A stretch of 64,000 nucleotides of DNA from JAAYRQ01 sp035647235 (GCA_964514235.1 CAZEPV010000010.1:1-64000); one strand, 5' to 3'. Shown: positions 26,610-36,394, numbered from the stretch's first letter. A program made the numbers and translations. The notes: a model not told the origin generated them from the sequence alone.

Positions 26610-26786
26610 TTACATGGGTTTAACAGGTTTGTTTTGTTCCTCAGTCTCATATCTTACCTTATGGTTGCATTTATCACAAATATAAGCTGCCGAGCTACTA
26701 GAAGATAATTTTTTGTAATCATTGTGATCTTCCCCTAATACATACTTTTTCCCACACATTAAACAATTGACTATAAGTTGGCTCAT
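26610..26786 (-). CDS. Small zinc-ribbon protein (DUF2197/YlaI type)
   Basis: A 58-residue protein with two CxxC pairs: CLMCGKKYV near the N terminus and ICDKCNHKV about 30 residues later, which should bind one zinc ion. Layout and length match the DUF2197 family of Firmicutes (B. subtilis YlaI). The function is not known. The start ATG has a G-rich site (GGGGGGGA) about 11 bases upstream. It precedes the yigZ-like gene by 25 bases on the same strand. Confidence 0.7.
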   Translation of the reverse strand: MSQLIVNCLMCGKKYVLGEDHNDYKKLSSSSSAAYICDKCNHKVRYETEEQNKPVKPM

Positions 26787-26855
26787 TACTTTTAGTCCCC
26801 CCCAGATTATTTTTACATTATGAATTTTTAACCCTTTAGGAAATCAAATTTATAA

Positions 26856-26891
26856 TAAAAAGAGTATGATCCACCTCAAACGGAATCATAC
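26856..26891 (-). terminator. Terminator of the chemoreceptor gene
   Basis: On the minus strand GTATGAT pairs with ATCATAC around a 14-base loop, followed by TCTTTTTATT. It starts 17 bases past the chemoreceptor stop. Confidence 0.75.
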
Positions 26892-26908
26892 CCCATAAGA
26901 CAATTGCT

Positions 26909-28630
26909 TTAAACTTTGAAATATTCGATTGCTTTTTCTAGTTCATGTACTATGCTATTCATTCCATCCAGTGATGCACTTATTTCCTGAGACCCAGCCA
27001 TTTGTTCTTCTGCCATTTGACTAATCTGTTTGGCTAAATTGACATTGCTATCCGCAGTAGCTGTTGTTTGTTCCATAGAATCTATGGCTGTTTCAGCACT
27101 AGCTGCCATCTCTTGACTGGCAGCCGACATTTCTTGAATTTGTTCATTTACTTTTTCTACAGCTAAAATTATATTTGTGAAAGCTTCCCCTGCCCTAGCT
27201 ACTACTTCTGTCCCATTGGCAACTTCAGCTGTACCCGATTGCATTGCTTCAACTGCCTTGTTGGCTTCTTCCTGTATTTGTTTTATTAATAAAGCAATCC
27301 GCTTAGCAGCTTCTTCCGATTCCTCAGCTAATTTACGTACCTCTTCTGCTACTACTGCAAATCCCCGCCCTTGTTCACCTGCTCTAGCAGCCTCAATAGC
27401 TGCGTTTAAAGCTAATAAATTAGTTTGACTAGCAATGTTAGTGATTAAGTCTACGATTTGCCCTATTTCTAGAGATTTACCCCCTAAATCCCCTATTATA
27501 TTAGCGGTAGAATTTACAGTATTACTGATTATGCCTATTTGTTTAATAGCCATATCTACTTGTTTGCCACCATCTTGGGCCATATTAGTCGCACTAAAGG
27601 CAGATGTTGATACTTCTTGTGCATTTTCAGCTACATTTTGAATCACCGCGGTCATTTCACCTATAGTTACTTTTGATTTATTAGTCAATTCCGCTTGTGT
27701 ATTAGTATTATTATTCATTTCTTCAGCTTGGGATGCCATATCTTCCATCAAACTGGCATTAATTTCAGAACGTTTTAGTAATTGCTCACTAGCTTCACCT
27801 ACATTAAAAGTTAATTCTTTATTGATTCTTATAAGTTCGGACATTTTTTCAATCATTTTATTAGTTCTATTAGCTAGCCTACCTACCTCATCATTAGCAA
27901 GGGAGGGAACTGTTTGGGTTAGATCACCTTCGCTTGCCTTATTTATGGCTAGTCCAATTCTACGCAAAGGCGCGTGCACTGTATATGCGATAAGGAATGC
28001 AGCACATAAAGCAATTAAGATACCTATTATAGAATAAGCGATCATATTGATCCTAAACTTATTAATCATCACTTCATAAGGGGTAGCTGGCACCCCTACA
28101 TACCATATACCAATAATTTCCCCATTCTTATTTTTGATTGGTTCGTATGCACATTCATTCCAAGTCCCCACTACTTGTGCTTTGCCTAAGAATGTTTTAC
28201 CCTCTATTAAAACTACTTGGGCAACCTCATCAGAGACTTTAGTATTTATCATTCTTTGTCCATCCTGGGTCACATTTGTAGTTACTCTAGTGTCATGTTT
28301 GAAGATTGTTACAGTATCCCCCGTTAATTCCCCAATTCGATCTATGATGGGGTAGTTTTCCTCCATTAATGTGTCACCTTTGTAAAGTGAGCCGTTTTTT
28401 AATTGCCAGTCACCAGGATAATAATTATCAATAATTTCCCTGCCCAAGGATAAATCAGAAGTTAGTTTTTGTTGGGCAGTCTCCATCACCTTATCCGACA
28501 TGGAATAAGAAGCATAAATCCCCATTAGCCCAGTTATTCCAGCGAATACAAGAGTAAATGCGAGTATTAGACGAACCCTTACATTTAACTTCCTGGCCAC
28601 ATTCTCAATCCAATTCAGTATAGATTGCAT
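26909..28630 (-). CDS. Methyl-accepting chemotaxis protein with single Cache domain
   Basis: A 573-residue transmembrane chemoreceptor. A first membrane helix (about 18-38), a periplasmic-side Cache sensor domain (about 40-190, with GIWYVGVPATPYEV near its end), a second helix (about 195-220), a HAMP linker (220-275) and a long cytoplasmic signalling coil follow. The hairpin tip that contacts CheA/CheW is present (ALNAAIEAARAGEQGRGFAVV, residues shown partly beyond the conserved core). The ligand is unknown. ATG start behind GGGGGAAGG. It is a single-gene unit closed by its own terminator, with no che genes nearby. Confidence 0.93.
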   Translation of the reverse strand: MQSILNWIENVARKLNVRVRLILAFTLVFAGITGLMGIYASYSMSDKVMETAQQKLTSDLSLGREIIDNYYPGDWQLKNGSLYKGDTLMEENYPIIDRIGELTGDTVTIFKHDTRVTTNVTQDGQRMINTKVSDEVAQVVLIEGKTFLGKAQVVGTWNECAYEPIKNKNGEIIGIWYVGVPATPYEVMINKFRINMIAYSIIGILIALCAAFLIAYTVHAPLRRIGLAINKASEGDLTQTVPSLANDEVGRLANRTNKMIEKMSELIRINKELTFNVGEASEQLLKRSEINASLMEDMASQAEEMNNNTNTQAELTNKSKVTIGEMTAVIQNVAENAQEVSTSAFSATNMAQDGGKQVDMAIKQIGIISNTVNSTANIIGDLGGKSLEIGQIVDLITNIASQTNLLALNAAIEAARAGEQGRGFAVVAEEVRKLAEESEEAAKRIALLIKQIQEEANKAVEAMQSGTAEVANGTEVVARAGEAFTNIILAVEKVNEQIQEMSAASQEMAASAETAIDSMEQTTATADSNVNLAKQISQMAEEQMAGSQEISASLDGMNSIVHELEKAIEYFKV

Positions 28631-28697
28631 TTTCCTTCCCCCTTGTTACTATTAAGTTATTTCCCTCAAAAATTAATAGCAGTACCACTAAAGATTA

Positions 28698-29015
28698 CTA
28701 AGGTTGTTTTTCAGATATAATTTTCATGTATAGCACCCTTTGATAATTATAGGCTCCCACTATATTACCTTTTTGGTCATATAAATAATTCAGTGAAGAG
28801 CCCCCGATATATACCCTACCCTTGTCCTGCTCAATCCCCAAAGCCTTGACATAACCAACCAAAGTCTTATCATCGGTAAAAGTTATTTCTACCTTTATTA
28901 AATCCGAAGCTGAATTATCTTGATTTTTGGGAACAAGATCAGCTAATGGTGTATTACACCCAGTTATTAATAATATAGAAATTATTACTAATCCTACTAA
29001 GCTTTTTTTCACCAT
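28698..29015 (-). CDS. Small lipoprotein, function unknown
   Basis: A 105-residue secreted lipoprotein. The N-terminal signal peptide ends in the lipobox LITGC, so cysteine 20 should be lipid-modified. The mature part has a strand-rich region with EITFTDDKTLVGYVKALGI, SSLNYLYDQKGNIVGAYN and a C-terminal YMKIIS stretch. I do not recognise the domain. The ATG is preceded by AAGGAG and overlaps the end of the Lon-family gene by seven bases, so it is translated from the same message. Confidence 0.7.
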   Translation of the reverse strand: MVKKSLVGLVIISILLITGCNTPLADLVPKNQDNSASDLIKVEITFTDDKTLVGYVKALGIEQDKGRVYIGGSSLNYLYDQKGNIVGAYNYQRVLYMKIISEKQP

Positions 29016-31438
29016 CTACTTCTCCTTTTCCTGGTTTTGTGGCGGAAAAGTGCCAAATTGTTACTTTTCTCTTTCGTCCATTTCTTAATTTTATTATTTA
29101 CTAAATAGTGTATACTCCCCAGAGTGTAATCATTACTTCCATAAACCCCAGCTTCTTTATCGGTTAGTATTTCCATTCCCTGGTCTATATGACTAATAGC
29201 CCATATATGAAATTCATTATTTTTAACCGAATCAATTATTTCCTGGTCTAGTAATAAATCTTCCACATTTTGCTTAGGAATAATTACTCCTTGTTTCCCA
29301 TTTAATCCCCTTTGTAAACATATTTTAAAAAATCCTTCAATTTTCTGGTTAACACCACCAACAGGTTGTATTTCCCCACTTTGATTAACTGATCCAGTAA
29401 CAGCGATCCCTTGTTTAATTGGAGCTTCGGCCAGACTGGAAAGCAAAGCATAAAGTTCCGCACTTGAAGCACTATCGCCTTCTATTCCAGAATAACTTTG
29501 CTCAAAAGTTAAGCTAGCAGACAGAGAAAGAGGTTTATCTTGGGCATACATGCTGCCTAAATACCCATTTAAAGTAAGCACGCCTTTACTATGTATCTTA
29601 CCACTCATCATTATTTCTCTTTCTATGTTTATAATCCCTCTTTCACCCATAAAAGTTTTAGCTGTTATTTTAACGGGTTTACCAAAAACATGATCCCCAA
29701 TTTGATAGACTGCCAACCCATTAATTTCACCGATTTTTTTCCCACTAGTATTAATCAAAATAGTATCTTTCATAATTTGTTCGTGTAAAATATCTTCATA
29801 GCCCGAACAGCGATAAATCTTTTCTTTGATTGCTTTCTTTACGTGTTCAGCTTCAACCAATTCAACCTCATCATAACTTGACCATTGGTTAGCTTCATAC
29901 ACGATTTCTGCTAATTTGTTAAACCTAGTTGAAAGTTCCTTTTTGTTTTCAGCCATCCGACTGCCATAATCAACCATAATAGCAACTGCCTCGGGCGTAA
30001 AATGTTTCAAGTTTTTAGCATGGCAAATGGAACTTATAAACCTAGCATAATCATATACTGCCTTTCTAGTTCTAGGCATTTTCATATCAAAATCGGCTCT
30101 GATTTTAAACAATTTCTGAAAATCCTCATCTAGGCTATACAATAAATAATAGTAGAGTGGCTCACCGATCAATATCACTTTAACTTGGCAGGGAATAGGT
30201 TCAGGTTGTAATGTTTCAGTATTACTTATACCAATAACACTGGTAATATTTTCAATTCTGATTTCTTGGTTTTTCAAAATTCTTTTTAAATTATCCCAAA
30301 GGTAATAATTATTAATTACATCGGTTACATTCAGGATTAAGTAGCCACCATTTGCTTTATGAAAAGCACCCGCCTTTATTTTCGAAAAATCAGTTGCTAA
30401 AATACCGAATTCACCTTCATATTCAATTTGTCCAAACAAATTGGCAAAGGTAGGATTAGTTTCAACGATTACTGGAGCATGTTTTAGTGTAGAGTTATCT
30501 ATAATTAAATTTACCTGATATTTTTTCCGTAGGGTCTTTTTTTCCGATCTGCTTAAAAACTTGAAGGGATTATTTTCTTCAGGGGTCGAAGTTAGTATAT
30601 GTACGTTATTTACCAAATCCTGCTTTAAATCTTTAATAAATTCAACAATTTCCGAATATACCTGGTACTTTTCTATAATATTTACCAATAAAGAGCTGGC
30701 CACGTTATAGGCAGTCTCTGTTTCCAGTTTATTAATCCGTTCTTTAATATCTTTTTCTAATTCCCGATATTGCCTAAAACCATCATTGAGTATTTCCTGT
30801 ACTATGGTACTATTCTTCATGAGTTCAGTTCTTTCTTCCTTTGACATATTCATATAATCATTTTGGTTTAGAACTTCACCATCCCTAATAGGCAATGGGG
30901 TAATACCCCCCTCATTGCGGCTAATAGTAAATCCCAATGTGCGGGCTTTTTGTTCTAGTGCAAGGTACATTTGATTCGTTTGCTCCATAAATAGACTTAA
31001 TATCTGATTTTTATTATATTCATATTCTTCACTTTCTAAAGTTCTTATAATCTGGACAATAGCCTCATCAACAACCGATAATAAGTCCTGTTTGAATTTT
31101 GCACCTTGTCCTGCAGCTAGTTTTATTGCCTTAGGTGTATCAGGTTTTTTAAAATTATAAACATAACACCAATCATAGGGTATAGATTCCTTTTTGGCTT
31201 TTTTATAGACAGTTTCGTAGGCTAAAGTAAACTTACCAGTACCCGACACCCCAGATAAATACACGTTATAACTAGGTTGATCTATATCCAAAGCAAAAGC
31301 TAATGATCTATAGGCCCTTTCTTGTCCAATAATACCAGTTAAAGGTTTTAAGTCAGCAGTAGTTTCGAACCTAAAAATTGATGGTTTGCAAACCTTATGC
31401 AGATCCTTTACCTTAACTTTATATTTGTTAGTATTCAA
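29009..31438 (-). CDS. Lon-family ATP-dependent protease (COG1067 type)
   Basis: An 809-residue protein with an N-terminal AAA-type ATPase region and a C-terminal S16 Lon protease domain. Walker A is GVSGTGKF at 63-70. The catalytic pair is serine 656 in EGDSASSAE and lysine 699 in GGVNQKIEGF, 43 residues apart exactly as in E. coli Lon. It belongs to the single-polypeptide group with a long helical insertion that is neither classical LonA nor membrane-bound LonB. Its substrates are unknown. The TTG start is preceded by GGGGGGA. It is coupled to a lipoprotein gene by a seven-base overlap. Confidence 0.88.
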   Translation of the reverse strand: MNTNKYKVKVKDLHKVCKPSIFRFETTADLKPLTGIIGQERAYRSLAFALDIDQPSYNVYLSGVSGTGKFTLAYETVYKKAKKESIPYDWCYVYNFKKPDTPKAIKLAAGQGAKFKQDLLSVVDEAIVQIIRTLESEEYEYNKNQILSLFMEQTNQMYLALEQKARTLGFTISRNEGGITPLPIRDGEVLNQNDYMNMSKEERTELMKNSTIVQEILNDGFRQYRELEKDIKERINKLETETAYNVASSLLVNIIEKYQVYSEIVEFIKDLKQDLVNNVHILTSTPEENNPFKFLSRSEKKTLRKKYQVNLIIDNSTLKHAPVIVETNPTFANLFGQIEYEGEFGILATDFSKIKAGAFHKANGGYLILNVTDVINNYYLWDNLKRILKNQEIRIENITSVIGISNTETLQPEPIPCQVKVILIGEPLYYYLLYSLDEDFQKLFKIRADFDMKMPRTRKAVYDYARFISSICHAKNLKHFTPEAVAIMVDYGSRMAENKKELSTRFNKLAEIVYEANQWSSYDEVELVEAEHVKKAIKEKIYRCSGYEDILHEQIMKDTILINTSGKKIGEINGLAVYQIGDHVFGKPVKITAKTFMGERGIINIEREIMMSGKIHSKGVLTLNGYLGSMYAQDKPLSLSASLTFEQSYSGIEGDSASSAELYALLSSLAEAPIKQGIAVTGSVNQSGEIQPVGGVNQKIEGFFKICLQRGLNGKQGVIIPKQNVEDLLLDQEIIDSVKNNEFHIWAISHIDQGMEILTDKEAGVYGSNDYTLGSIHYLVNNKIKKWTKEKSNNLALFRHKTRKRRSRW

Positions 31439-31456
31439 ACAAGATCCCCCCTAAAC

Positions 31457-31489
31457 CCTAAAAACTATATGTTTGTTCCAATATAGTTT
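31457..31489 (-). terminator. Terminator of azlCD
   Basis: A 9-bp stem (AAACTATAT with ATATAGTTT, 10-base loop) is followed on the minus strand by TTTTAGGG. The azlD stop codon lies at the edge of the stem. Confidence 0.6.
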
Positions 31490-31817
31490 ACAAAACTACA
31501 AAATTATATAATATTGCCATGGTTATAATACCGACTAGAAGGGTATAAAATAAACTTTTTGTTTTTATAGCAATTAAAAAAGTTGGAAAAAAGGCTAATA
31601 AATATTTATTTTTAAAACTTATAAATATTTCACCTTCTGGAGCTAATATGCTAATAGCAGTTAAGGCACCTAATACCGCTGGCCCCACAAAAGAAAGCCA
31701 TTTGGTGAAAAGTTTGGGAAACTCAAATCGAGATAATACAGCTATAGGCAGAATACGAGGTAATAAGGTTGCTAAAGATACACCGATTATCATGATCCAT
31801 ATACTAGTATTTGTCAC
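31488..31817 (-). CDS. azlD: AzlD-type branched-chain amino acid exporter small subunit
   Basis: A 109-residue membrane protein with three to four helices. The N-terminal GVSLATLLPRILPIAVL and central FVGPAVLGALTAI segments are typical of AzlD. With AzlC it forms an exporter of branched-chain amino acids and some analogues. GTG start with GGGGTG upstream. It overlaps the end of azlC by 14 bases, indicating coupled synthesis. Confidence 0.9.
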   Translation of the reverse strand: MTNTSIWIMIIGVSLATLLPRILPIAVLSRFEFPKLFTKWLSFVGPAVLGALTAISILAPEGEIFISFKNKYLLAFFPTFLIAIKTKSLFYTLLVGIITMAILYNFVVL

Positions 31818-32493
31818 TTAGTAACACCCCGATCGTGGCTGCAATTAATGTAGCAATAATTATGTTGGATAAATTAGCCATGGTGGTAGGGTATATGTAG
31901 CCAACTGTTAGGCATACAATTCCCGCAATTGCAGCAACTATAGCTTCATTACGATTAGCAACTAGCAAGACCAATAAACATACATACATGGCAGGTAGAG
32001 CGAACCCTAATCCGATTTTATCGGTATTCGTAATCAAACTACCTAGTAAAGCGCCAAGTAATGTACTAGCAATCCAGCCTAAATGGGAAGTCAAGTTAAG
32101 TCCAGCCATATAGCTAGCTGTTGCTTTTTTGCTTTGGTATCTATTAATAGATACAGCATAAGTTTCATCTGTTAAGCCATATGATAAGAAAGCTGCAATT
32201 TTAGTAGGTACCCCTTTTAAAAGGGGTACTAAGGAGGTGGAAAACAAAAAATAACGCAGATTCACCAACAAGTTAGCTATGACTGCTGTAATAATTGCCC
32301 CCCCCGCTTGCATAACCCCAATAGCTATGTATTGTCCCGCACCTGAAAAACATAAAACCGACATAAGAGTAGCCTGTAAAATTGTCATGCCAGCTTCAGT
32401 AGCTAAAACCCCGAAAGCAAAACCTAATGGTAGATAACCTAAAACAATGGGAACAGCATCCTTTATTCCTACTATTACTTCTAGATTTCTCAT
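31804..32493 (-). CDS. azlC: AzlC-type branched-chain amino acid exporter large subunit
   Basis: A 229-residue membrane protein with about six helices. AzlC features are GYLPLGFAFGVLATEAG, the CFSGAGQYIAIG loop and NLRYFLFSTSL. The ATG is preceded by AAGGAAG. It is first of a two-gene unit with azlD. A TTGACC box lies about 60 bases upstream but its -10 is weak, and no T-box or other leader was recognised. Confidence 0.92.
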   Translation of the reverse strand: MRNLEVIVGIKDAVPIVLGYLPLGFAFGVLATEAGMTILQATLMSVLCFSGAGQYIAIGVMQAGGAIITAVIANLLVNLRYFLFSTSLVPLLKGVPTKIAAFLSYGLTDETYAVSINRYQSKKATASYMAGLNLTSHLGWIASTLLGALLGSLITNTDKIGLGFALPAMYVCLLVLLVANRNEAIVAAIAGIVCLTVGYIYPTTMANLSNIIIATLIAATIGVLLSDKY

Positions 32494-32575
32494 GGTCTCT
32501 TCCTTTTTACAAATATACTACCCCCGATTTTATCATGCTGGATTTAAACAAGCTAGGTCAAAGCATAATATTATT

Positions 32576-34507
32576 TTAATTATGGTGCTTTAAAATGCCC
32601 ATTTCCCATATCCACATATGGACAGGCAAATGGTAATAACAAATATCCGTCGGTTCAGTCCCTTTTATAAAAGCCATTTCGCTCGTGCGTGGACATGATT
32701 CACTAGCAATAAGTCCAGAATCTAGACAAATATTTAAAACCTCTATACTAGCTGGCTTATAAAAATCATGCTTATAAGCTTTGCTCTGCGCAGCTTGCAT
32801 TAGCCCAGCCCAAATAGGACCTGCCACTACACCCCCCACCAAATTGGTACTTTCCCCTTTATCATAACCTACCCAAACTGCACAAGATACAGATGGTGAA
32901 TAGCCAACAAACCAGGCATCTTTAAAGTCATCGGTTGTACCTGTTTTTCCCGCTAGGCAACCCGAAACAATACTTCTTAATCCTGCCCCAGTTCCTTCTG
33001 GCTCTAGGACTCCCTGAAGCATATTAGTAACTATATATGCATTTTCTGGGCTGATTATTTGCCTTTGTTTTACTTTGTTTTCTTCCAAAATTCGTCCAGA
33101 ACTATCCTCGACCCTTAATATAAAATTCGGTTCACTATATACCCCATGATTTGCAAAGGCAGAATAAGCCAAAGCCATCTGTAATGGGGAGGCTTCGATA
33201 GAGCCTAGAGGTAATGATAAAATCGGCTTAAGATCCTTAAAACCGAATTTTTCACCATGTGTGGCTGTAGCTGAAGGACCGAGCCATTCATTGACTTTAA
33301 CAGCTACTACATTATCTGATTTCATAACCGCTTCCTTTAAGGTAAATTCCCGCCAATGGTATGGTTCTGTACCATAATCAGTCGGTATATATATGTCCCC
33401 ATTGGGCAATTCATACTTTACCTCATCACACATAACCTTATCAGCACAAGTAAAGCCAGTCTCAATAGCGAGCGAATACATAATCGGTTTGAATGTAGAA
33501 CCAGGTTGCCTAAGAGAAAAAACTCGATTGTAGTTAGAGTCTTTAAAATCCCTTCCCCCAATCAAAGCTCTTATTTCCCCATTCTCAATATCGACAGCTA
33601 CTAAGGCACTCTGTAAATCGTCGGGATAATTTTTCAATTCCTCTTCTAGGGATAGATTAGCTGCCTTTTGTAAATCTAAATCTAAAGAAGTGAAAATCCT
33701 AAGCCCACCTTGATATACTTCCCTTTCTCCATATTTTTGACTTAGATAATCTTTGACTAAAGCTATAAAATATGGGGCTTCCCCAGTAATATAAGTAGAG
33801 CGATGGTAGACTAATTCCTCCTTTTCGGCAAAAATCCTTTCCTCTTGGCTTATGAATCCCTCTCTTTCCATTCTCAGCAAAACTGTTTCCTGTCTTTTTT
33901 TTGCTATATCGGGGTTTTTATATGGATTGTAATTACTTGGCCATTGGGGTAGACCAGCTAAAAGTGCAGCTTCGGCTAGGGTTAAATCTATGGCGCTTTT
34001 GGCAAAAAAGGTGCGAGCTGCAACCTCAATACCGTAAGCCCCTTCCCCAAAAAAAATGGTATTACAGTACATAGTTAATATTTCGTTTTTGCTATACTGT
34101 CTTTCTAATTCGATGGCATAAAAAAGTTCCTTAATTTTACGTATTAAAGTCCTTTCATTGGTTAAAAAGAGGGTTTTGGCAGTTTGTTGGGTAATTGTAC
34201 TTCCCCCTTCAACAATCTTTAAGTTTTTTATGTTTACAAATAAGGCCCTAATTATACCGCTTATATCAACTCCATGGTGTTTATAAAAGTCTTTATCTTC
34301 AACAGCTATAACCGCCATAGTAAAATTTTTTGCTATTTCATCTATGTTAACATTAATTCGATTCTGTTCGGATAAACCTTTAATAGGGCGATTATTTATA
34401 TCATATACTATTGAGGCCTCAGGGACTTCGACCTTAGGTAAATTGATAGAGAAACCACTAAATAATAGGATTAAAACTAGTAGGATTAATAAAATAAATT
34501 TTCGCAC
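32576..34507 (-). CDS. Class A penicillin-binding protein (PBP1A family)
   Basis: A 643-residue bifunctional peptidoglycan synthase. One N-terminal membrane anchor (about 4-22) is followed by the GT51 glycosyltransferase domain with AVEDKDFYKHHGVD, GGSTITQQ and the catalytic glutamates. The transpeptidase domain has QPGSTFKP (SxxK serine, about residue 336), SDN and AGKTGTTDD (KTG). It polymerises and cross-links the wall outside the membrane. The C-terminal segment ends soon after the transpeptidase domain and has a short cysteine-containing tail. The GTG start is preceded by AGGAGGGG. Confidence 0.93.
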   Translation of the reverse strand: MRKFILLILLVLILLFSGFSINLPKVEVPEASIVYDINNRPIKGLSEQNRINVNIDEIAKNFTMAVIAVEDKDFYKHHGVDISGIIRALFVNIKNLKIVEGGSTITQQTAKTLFLTNERTLIRKIKELFYAIELERQYSKNEILTMYCNTIFFGEGAYGIEVAARTFFAKSAIDLTLAEAALLAGLPQWPSNYNPYKNPDIAKKRQETVLLRMEREGFISQEERIFAEKEELVYHRSTYITGEAPYFIALVKDYLSQKYGEREVYQGGLRIFTSLDLDLQKAANLSLEEELKNYPDDLQSALVAVDIENGEIRALIGGRDFKDSNYNRVFSLRQPGSTFKPIMYSLAIETGFTCADKVMCDEVKYELPNGDIYIPTDYGTEPYHWREFTLKEAVMKSDNVVAVKVNEWLGPSATATHGEKFGFKDLKPILSLPLGSIEASPLQMALAYSAFANHGVYSEPNFILRVEDSSGRILEENKVKQRQIISPENAYIVTNMLQGVLEPEGTGAGLRSIVSGCLAGKTGTTDDFKDAWFVGYSPSVSCAVWVGYDKGESTNLVGGVVAGPIWAGLMQAAQSKAYKHDFYKPASIEVLNICLDSGLIASESCPRTSEMAFIKGTEPTDICYYHLPVHMWIWEMGILKHHN

Positions 34508-34607
34508 AGCTACCCCTCCTATTTCCTAAATTACCCATAAATCGTGGTATTTATCCCTAGTATTTAAATAATCCTTTTATGAAAAAACAGAACTATCTTA
34601 GTCAGAA

Positions 34608-34643
34608 AACAGAGGGGACCTGGGGTTCATCCCCCCAGGTCCC
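34608..34643 (-). terminator. Terminator after the DUF4489 gene
   Basis: An 11-bp stem, GGGACCTGGGG with CCCCAGGTCCC, has a 7-base loop and is followed on the minus strand by CTCTGTTTTCT. It separates the DUF4489 gene from the penicillin-binding protein gene. Confidence 0.85.
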
Positions 34644-34658
34644 TTTGGTTGTATTGGT

Positions 34659-35225
34659 CTAGTATTCGCTGAAGCAATCCGCTAGTGGCCCCACTGCTAA
34701 AGCGCTTATATTTGGACTGGTAATGGCAACACAATCCACATTATTTGTCTCGGCGTTTGTTAATTCTACCGTATAGTAAGCACAACCGGGACAAGCAGCA
34801 CATTCACAGAAAGTAAACCCAAAAGAATCCACTAATTCAAAGCGACTACCATCCGTAGTAAACCTTTCGAAATTCCAAGTACCTAGAGCTATTTTGCTAC
34901 CATTCATAAAACTTTTACTTAGCTGAAAAGTTAAACGTAAATCATCACTATCATCGTCATTGAATAGGATAATAGCGGAAAAATCAATTTTAACATTAGC
35001 CCTTTTAAGTTCAGAAGTGTTAATAGATACACTAGCAATTACATAGGGGTTAAATAACTGGGAATTATTTTGATTATGCTCGGGGATGATTAAGCCACTC
35101 CCATTTCCGCAACTCAAAATAGTTTGGTTAATTTGCGGGCGTGGTTTAGGTGGACGGGGTGGTTGGGGGGAGGGACAACAATAATAAGTTCCAGAACCAT
35201 CCTTATCATGTTTATAATTTGTCAC
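34659..35225 (-). CDS. DUF4489-type protein with proline-rich N terminus
   Basis: A 188-residue protein without a signal peptide. A short N terminus (HDKDGSGTYYCCPSPQPP) leads into a proline/arginine linker and a beta-rich domain starting TILSCGNGSGLIIP, with a cysteine cluster FCECAACPGCAYY near residues 140-152. This layout fits DUF4489, a family seen in spore-forming Clostridia and thought to be spore-associated. The function is not established. The GTG start follows AGGAGG. It is divergent from the DNRLRE protein gene, which suggests a shared control region. Confidence 0.7.
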   Translation of the reverse strand: MTNYKHDKDGSGTYYCCPSPQPPRPPKPRPQINQTILSCGNGSGLIIPEHNQNNSQLFNPYVIASVSINTSELKRANVKIDFSAIILFNDDDSDDLRLTFQLSKSFMNGSKIALGTWNFERFTTDGSRFELVDSFGFTFCECAACPGCAYYTVELTNAETNNVDCVAITSPNISALAVGPLADCFSEY

Positions 35226-35493
35226 TTAACATTCCTCCTAGTTTTTTAGTTACCAGGCCCTTTAATCTGATACCATTTATAAAATTCAATCCAAAATCTA
35301 TTGGGACTGATAGCCTCTAACTAATCTTATGTTTTTAATCTTAGTTGTGTTACATAAATTAGCTTTAATTCCATTTGTATCCTCTCCGTGAATATAAATC
35401 CTAAATTAGTGCCCTTATCACCAAAAGGAACACTAAATCCCCACATTTCATATTTTAAAATAGTGTAAAATGGGAAAAAGGTGGTATAATTTT

Positions 35494-36363
35494 ATGTTTG
35501 AAATATCTTTAATGCCCCGCCAAAATGTCTATATATCAGAGTGGTATCCGAACCATAATTTCAGTAACAGCACAGCTTTGTTTCTCGGTCGATATCAACA
35601 AGAGGGTGATAGTTATCGTTCCCTAATTGAATTTGATTTGAATGAAATACCCTTAAACTGTCGGGTAAAAAATGCTACCCTAGAGTTATGTGTGAGCCGT
35701 AATGAACTTGAAATCTCCTCAAATATTTCCATTTATCAGGTTTTAAGCGCCTGGCAAGAAAAACGTGCTAGTTGGCACAGTTCACCCCGAATTAAAGATA
35801 CCCCTGTTAGTAACTTTATACTTAATGAAGGTTTTAATGATAAGGTATACCTTGATCTTACTGAACTAATCAAAAGCTGGCATGAAGGGCTAATACCTAA
35901 TTATGGGATGATAATAAAAGGAAAAGAACAATTTAATAATTTAGTAGCTTTTCACAGTACAAGATTTCATGACAAAAAACAATGGCCAGCTTTGTATATT
36001 AATTATGAAAGTAAAAAAAGTAATATTTCGGAAAGGGAAGAACTGCTAATTCCCAAATACCCCCCATACGCCCCATTGGATGTATCCTCGCCTATTATTT
36101 TAGGTACTCCAAGTAGGGCTACTTTTCTAATAAAAAACAATTCAGATTCCCGCCATGTTGCAGCTATTGCCCAAATCGGCTATAGTAACAACCCAAATGA
36201 AACCTTTTTTAACACAGGAAATTGGATCGATTTAAATGCAGAAGGATATCCTGGTGAAGCTGTAGCCTTGACTGTTACCGATCTGGCAGAATATGCCCGC
36301 GTTTTGGTTAAAGGTAAAGGAGGAGAAAAGATAGATGTGTGGGTATACACTTCTTTACAATAG
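35494..36363 (+). CDS. DNRLRE-domain surface-type protein
   Basis: A 289-residue protein. Residues about 1-175 form a DNRLRE/CBM96-like jelly-roll: YISEWYPNHNFSNS, SLIEFDLNEIP, ATLELCVSR, WQEKRASWHSSP and YLDLTELIKSW are its usual strands. The C-terminal about 80 residues resemble the beta domain often found after such modules in Clostridia (DUF6385-like). No signal peptide or anchor is seen, which fits a spore-coat or phage-like route rather than Sec export. The start is the ATG at 35494 behind AAAGGTGG. It is divergent from a DUF4489 gene. Confidence 0.72.
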   Translation: MFEISLMPRQNVYISEWYPNHNFSNSTALFLGRYQQEGDSYRSLIEFDLNEIPLNCRVKNATLELCVSRNELEISSNISIYQVLSAWQEKRASWHSSPRIKDTPVSNFILNEGFNDKVYLDLTELIKSWHEGLIPNYGMIIKGKEQFNNLVAFHSTRFHDKKQWPALYINYESKKSNISEREELLIPKYPPYAPLDVSSPIILGTPSRATFLIKNNSDSRHVAAIAQIGYSNNPNETFFNTGNWIDLNAEGYPGEAVALTVTDLAEYARVLVKGKGGEKIDVWVYTSLQ

Positions 36364-36364
36364 G

Positions 36365-36394
36365 AAGATAGCAGATTTCTAGATCTGCTATCTT
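36365..36394. repeat. Hairpin between convergent genes
   Basis: A 12-bp perfect inverted repeat (AAGATAGCAGAT, 6-base loop) directly follows the DNRLRE gene stop. No T run follows, so it may protect the message end rather than terminate. Confidence 0.6.
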
